64,000 nt of DNA from Vigna angularis. Taxonomy: Eukaryota; Streptophyta; Magnoliopsida; Fabales; Fabaceae. The stretch covers positions 986,501 through 1,050,500 of the forward strand of contig NC_068973.1 in assembly GCF_016808095.1 (NCBI RefSeq). The letters are read 5' to 3'. Positions 59,244 to 64,000 of the stretch are shown here, piece after piece. The notes beneath the pieces were generated by a model that searched no databases, was not told the origin of the DNA, and worked only from the letters and a program-made list of their open reading frames with translations. Each line of letters opens with the position of its first letter. The first letter of the stretch is position 1. A program made the position numbers and the translations under genes.

Positions 59244-60413
59244 TAGCTAGTCACTAAGAAAGAAAAAAAAAAGGTTATCTGATATTCTAGTGTCACTCAT
59301 CTACATCAGAGGGGTTACAGTCATACATAGTCTAGTTCTGAAAGATATATACATTCTTATTTTACTACTGTGTATATTATCAATGTTCTCTTGTAAAAAT
59401 GATAGGTGAATGTGTCAAAATGGGATATATTGGGATCTACTACTCTTTCTTGTAAACTTCACTGACATTCGTAATTGCTTATTATACAATTGCAGCAACA
59501 CTCAATTTTAAAGATGAATAGGAAATTTGATTTGGAAGTGTGTGTGGTGGTAGCTGCCATGGTATACTTTGAAACCATGTGCTTGGATAAACAATAATGT
59601 GTACATAGAATCATATTTGTTTTCATACTTATATTGTTTTATGTACTATCAAATACTTACAAAATGACTTTTAAAGTATATACTTTGGAACTTTTTTAAT
59701 GTCAAAAATGAATTCTAAATTGCATAATCAGAAAATTGTTTTTCGGAATATCTTTTGCAATTTGTATTCTGTGTAATGTATTTTTTTAATTGCAATTCGA
59801 AAGGTATTTTTAGATTGGAAAATATATTTTAGATTATGTAATTTAAAAACTATTTTTTAATCTGAAAATACATTATGTATTTTGAAATAGAAATACTTTC
59901 GAAGTTGTAAAATCCAAAATTTATTAAAAAATGAAAAGGTGCAGATGTAAATTTTAGCCTTTTATTATAATTTTAATCAAGGATAATTTAGCGTTTATCA
60001 ATTTTATGGGATGCATTAAGAAAAAAGGGTGGTGCATGAAGAAATAGTCCTTAATTTCGACTTAGATTTAGGAAAGCAAGTAAACCCGGCCCAATTTACC
60101 TTTGATTTCTGTCCAGGAGCGGGAAAAATAAATCAAAAGATTTTTGAAAAAAAAACGTTCCCTCCCTCTCTCTTTCTCTCCTACGCTATCGATTCTCTCT
60201 CTTCCTCTCTCTCTCTCTCTGCATAACTCACCGGGTTCGAACTTGACAATACCGTAACGTTTTTTTGGGACATTTCAAAACCCTATTTTCAGTTTTCGGA
60301 ATTTCCCATGTCCTCGCCGGAAAACTTAAACCCTAGATTCTTCTTCCTTTAGGTTCTTGACATCGAAAATTTCGATATTACCATGATTTTCGAGAGGATT
60401 TTGTCCGCTGAAA
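59244..60413. other. Intergenic DNA and promoter/leader of the CAP-H2 gene
   Basis: AT-rich to about 60,000 with loosely inverted AT-rich pieces (59,690-59,920), then GC-richer. A CT-rich tract (about 60,159-60,222, including CTCTCTCTTCCTCTCTCTC) lies 200 bp before the ATG, as in many plant 5' leaders. No separate gene seen. Confidence 0.5.
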
Positions 60414-63400
60414 ATGACTAAGAGTACCTTGGAACCCGGGGGGAGTGGAGGCGGTGGCTTCCACGCGGTTCACGCGGAGCGTGACCTAGAATCTAATTGG
60501 GAAGTTGACCTCGCCAAAAAACTCGAGGAGTATTTGCTGAAAATTTGTTCAGGGGAGATCACCGGCGAGGAAGAAGGACATATTCCTGTGAACTTTGCCG
60601 AAGGTTTGGTTCATCATACCCGTTGGTCTTTTGAAAGTTCCCATTTAATGTTTAAGATTTGTGTTCGACTGAGTTAGTTGTTTCTGGGTAATTGTAGCTG
60701 CTCTACTGCTTCAGGGTTCCATACAGGTCTATAGTCGAAAGGTGGAGTATCTCTACACCTTGGTCTTGCGTGCTTTGGAGTTCCTTTCCCAGAAAAGGTT
60801 TGATTCTTTAGTTCAAGTTTCAGCCTTTATCTGTCTTCTGTTGTGTAATTTGATTTTTGTATCTATGTACCCATTTTTCATTTTATTATGTTACATGGTA
60901 ATATTCCCTTTTTTTCTTTAATAAACGAAGAGTAGGTTTTAAATTTGCGCTTACAGCTTTGTCGTGGTCCTTAAAATAATGGGAAAATTCGAAAAGAGTA
61001 TATGCAGTTGTGATGATGGTCACCCTCTGAATCTTTGACATTGTGGCCAAAGTTACGATTGCGTTTTTATTCCCTATCTTTACAATACTTCAGCGGTTAC
61101 TTCTTGGTGGCTTTCCTTTTCTATCTGGTTTCTGTTTTTGGGTTAATTGGTAAATAAGTTTCGCGCGCGATGTGCTATAGGTGCACAACATTTGATGTTT
61201 TAGGTTGGTCGAATTTGAAATTGTGGTTAGGCACACTTTTTCTAAATGAAGTGTCGTAAAGATAGGGATACGATGTTGGCTACAACTATGGGATACTCTG
61301 TTTTTTTTTTTCAGAAATATAGGACACGAATATACTAATTTAAGACTTTAAAATATATGATTTGGGATGTTGGTTACAACTATGGATAAATGAATATAGA
61401 ATTTTTTATATTCATGGCTTAATGTATAAATGAGGAAATACATGATATCTCCCTTTAACAGTTTTATTCGTTTCATTTCCATGTTCACCATTAGTGTAAA
61501 TAATAATAATTTTAATATCATCATTCTTTGTCTATAATTTGTGTACCTCAATTTGATTCATCAATGGTGAGGTACCCAAATTTTGTGCATCTGGTATGTG
61601 CCCACTAGCCAGGAGTACTCAGATAATGGGTACTGGTATTTGTAGTATATGTGCATTAGGTAAAGCATGCAAAAGTCCAAGTGGATAAGGTGTTGAGTGA
61701 TATTATAGGTGTATTGGATTGTTATTTTTAGTCCACTGAGTCTGATGCAATTTATTGAGATATTTCTAAAGAATTGGAAGGTTGGAAACAATTGAAAGAA
61801 ATAGAACTCAACGTTTGGCTGATGTACTCAGTTCCGGACTTGGACAGTTTATTATGCACAATTAAAATTGTGAAGCATAATGTTAAATTAAAATGGGAGA
61901 AGTCTCTGCACTCAATATTTGATGGCCTGGGATCAATATTTGATGTATGAAGATTGTTAGGTACTGTTCTATAGTTTATTATAAAAGGACAATCAATGTC
62001 TATGGCACATTGGGTGGAGATGAATGAGATGAGCAATATATAAGGAGAAAGACCCACTAACATAATGTCTTAAGATTTTGGTGTGTAGCTGGCATCAAAT
62101 CTCTTATATTAATTGGAGATCCAAATCTCCACCATTATGTATTGACTCTGTTTGGTGTGTCCATTTAAAGAACCCATTGTTTTCTTGTTATTTAAATTTG
62201 GATATTGAGAAGTAGATCCACCTTTGTCAGAACTGTCACTGTCAACAGTAGTGTGTGGGCTCTAATCATGTGTTTGGTTCAATGGTGGGAAGGGATGGGA
62301 AGGAAGGGATTCAGCCTTCTCATTCTCCCCAGTCCTCCCATCCATTTCCTCTAACTAAAGTTTGTAATTTTATCTTTTGTTTCTGTTATACCTCACTATG
62401 AAATCAATTAGGCTAAAGAATATGAAATCAATTGTGGACCTTCACATTACAGTTTAAGCTTTTGGGAAAACTCATCCTTGAAACTGCATTGTCCTTTATG
62501 ACTATGTGGTCAGTAATATGATCCTATCTATTTTGGTTCTTGTAAACACAAAAATTGAAACCCATTATGTGTTGTCTTCACCTAATGATTAAACCTTTTT
62601 GGAGCGCTGCTAATTGACAAAGCCAACAGCGTATTGTAGGTGACGTGAACTGCAAAGTAATAGTGTGTTTTGATTGACTTTTATTTGTGCTTTTGAAAAT
62701 TAAACAGCAATGTTTGATCTCGCTAAGTGTTTTTGGGCAGACAGCAAGATCATGAAGATGGGGAATCGGTCCAACCTGAAGAAATGGGTTCCCGTGCTGT
62801 TGCTGATGAGGAAAATGATCAATTCTGGGGCTTAGATGGCATCCAAGGTACCCTATTTAATGGAGATGACTGAATGATCACATAAGAACCTGGCAGAAAG
62901 GATTTATTCTTATGATTATTAATATTAGGTAGCAATATTTAGTCTACCGGCAAAATAGTTTTGTTGCATACCAAGGTTGAAAATGTACATTTATAAATCT
63001 ATAAATCTATATATGGTAAGATTCTTTTAGCTTAATGGATTCTGGGACAGAATATCATCAATTAAGTTCGGTCATCATGTTATTGGTGGAACCTGGTTCT
63101 CTCTGCTTTGGACCTCTGTCAAAATCAGACATTTATTCATTTTATTCGCAATATCTTAATTCTTGGACTTCTTCCTTCCCTCAAATTGTCTTCTGTGAGT
63201 CCTATCAGTATTTCATGAAGTGTGTGAAAATAATAACTGTTGTTTCATTTCAGTATAAATATTTGCAAATGGTTATATCATCTGTGTTATGATGCAGTTG
63301 AAGAAAATAATTCCTTGGATGGCACAACTGGCAAAGAAGTAAATTTGGATCACTTTATAAAACCTCCTGCAAATCTAGTTGTTCTTGAAGGTGACTGCTT

Positions 63401-64000
63401 GGATGCTGGTGGTGATGGAGGAGAATTGGAGTCTTTTCTGGTATCTTAATTGCTTGCAGCTGTTTGCACAATGATGTTTTTTTTATAGTTTTATTCACTA
63501 ATAATACGATGATTTGTTGCAGTTGTCCACCACAGACCTATACCAGGACTTCATCTTATTGGACACATCTGATGCTGTTGCAGTTCATGAGTTTTTGGAG
63601 GGTACCAAAGCTGCCAAAACTCGAAATGATGCTAGTAGAAGAACCCCAGGTCGTAAAAGCTTTCTTTCTCCTGGACGTTCTGGTGGAAGTGCTCGTAGAT
63701 TATCTGCTGCTAAGAGTCAGTGTGCGAATTCCAACTGCTCCCCTAAACTTAATAGTGGTTTTGATGATGAAAATGTCCGGCCCAGTTTTCCTGCTTCTGA
63801 TGGTCTTGATGACTGCAATTATGGATTTGATATGGGTCAGGGATGTGAGGCATCTAGGGATTCAGACAATTCAGATGACGATAATGATGATCCATGGAAA
63901 CCTCTAAATCCTCATGAACAGGGCAACTTGAGGGTGAAGCCATTCAGAAAAGGTCCCCCCAACTCCTCAAAATCTTTCAACAACTTGCCTTACCTTAGCT
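60414..64000 (+). CDS. Condensin II subunit CAP-H2 (NCAPH2), 5' part, runs off the window
   Basis: Exons 60414-60603, 60698-60797, 62741-62847, 63298-63440 and 63523 to beyond 64000, all GT-AG and in phase, giving 339 residues so far. The N-terminus has [20 protein letters not shown] and [14 protein letters not shown], the conserved kleisin N-terminal region that binds the SMC2 neck in condensin II. Next comes [20 protein letters not shown]. Then there is an acidic and Ser-rich linker ([20 protein letters not shown], then VKPFRK), matching plant CAP-H2. The C-terminal winged-helix part lies outside. The protein is nuclear and works with SMC2, SMC4, CAP-D3 and CAP-G2 in chromosome organisation; the Arabidopsis gene is also called HEB2. 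Intron 2 is long (1.9 kb) with no insertion I can define. Confidence 0.93.
60798..62740 (+). other. Long intron 2 of the CAP-H2 gene
   Basis: 1.94 kb with no open frame of note. A purine-rich patch GGGAAGGGATGGGAAGGAAG at about 62,288-62,307 is followed by pyrimidine-rich text. No clear transposon ends. Confidence 0.6.

Overview
This window reads as nuclear DNA of a flowering plant. It has spliced genes with GT-AG introns, AT-rich intergenic DNA, (TA)n microsatellites, plant LTR retrotransposons (a Ty1/copia and a chromodomain Ty3/gypsy), CACTA and Mutator-like DNA transposons, and a decayed plastid-DNA insertion. Gene content and repeat style suggest a legume of the Phaseolus/Vigna type, but that is an inference. 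There are no prokaryotic operons, CRISPR arrays or tRNA/rRNA genes that I can recognise.

Region 1 (1-14.4 kb) is AT-rich and gene-poor. It holds a plastid-derived fragment (about 1.81-2.09 kb), a broken CIPK-type kinase fragment (2.75-3.0 kb), and two members (A at 3.8 kb, B at 8.7 kb) of an unrecognised family of 79-89 residue proteins. All members share a core close to EGFxLIDxFYG near the N-terminus, and most end in NRWG.

Region 2 (14.5-37.2 kb) is a large imperfect inverted duplication. The arms are about 14,478-22,505 and 24,565-37,200, around a roughly 2 kb AT-rich spacer. Each arm carries one C-type gene (16.3 kb and 35.6 kb) and one D-type gene (18.7 kb, intact; 31.9 kb, dead). Each also carries promoter-like modules with TATA, W-box and as-1-like motifs. 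Different transposons have since entered each arm. Arm 1 has a long-TIR Mutator-like element and a CACTA fragment. Arm 2 has a young copia element that separates the D-type copy from its TATA box, a Pack-type element carrying a piece of lipoyl synthase, and a small MITE.

Region 3 (38.7-42.3 kb) is a CACTA transposon with a 3-bp target duplication, elaborate GGACGT-rich subterminal repeats and a truncated transposase gene.

Region 4 (43.0-64.0 kb) is conventional genic DNA, all on the plus strand. It contains a 17-exon IBR3-type peroxisomal acyl-CoA dehydrogenase gene (828 aa, ending AKL) with a 5.4 kb gypsy retrotransposon in intron 7; a two-exon pectin methylesterase with a PMEI pro-region (571 aa); and the 5' half of the condensin II subunit CAP-H2, which runs off the window. 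These three genes have unrelated jobs (beta-oxidation of auxin precursors, cell-wall pectin, chromosome structure) and appear to be neighbours by chance.

The most unusual feature is the small-protein cluster: a tandem family rebuilt as a palindrome, with conserved promoter elements, a possible second hidden small gene family, and uneven divergence between the arms.
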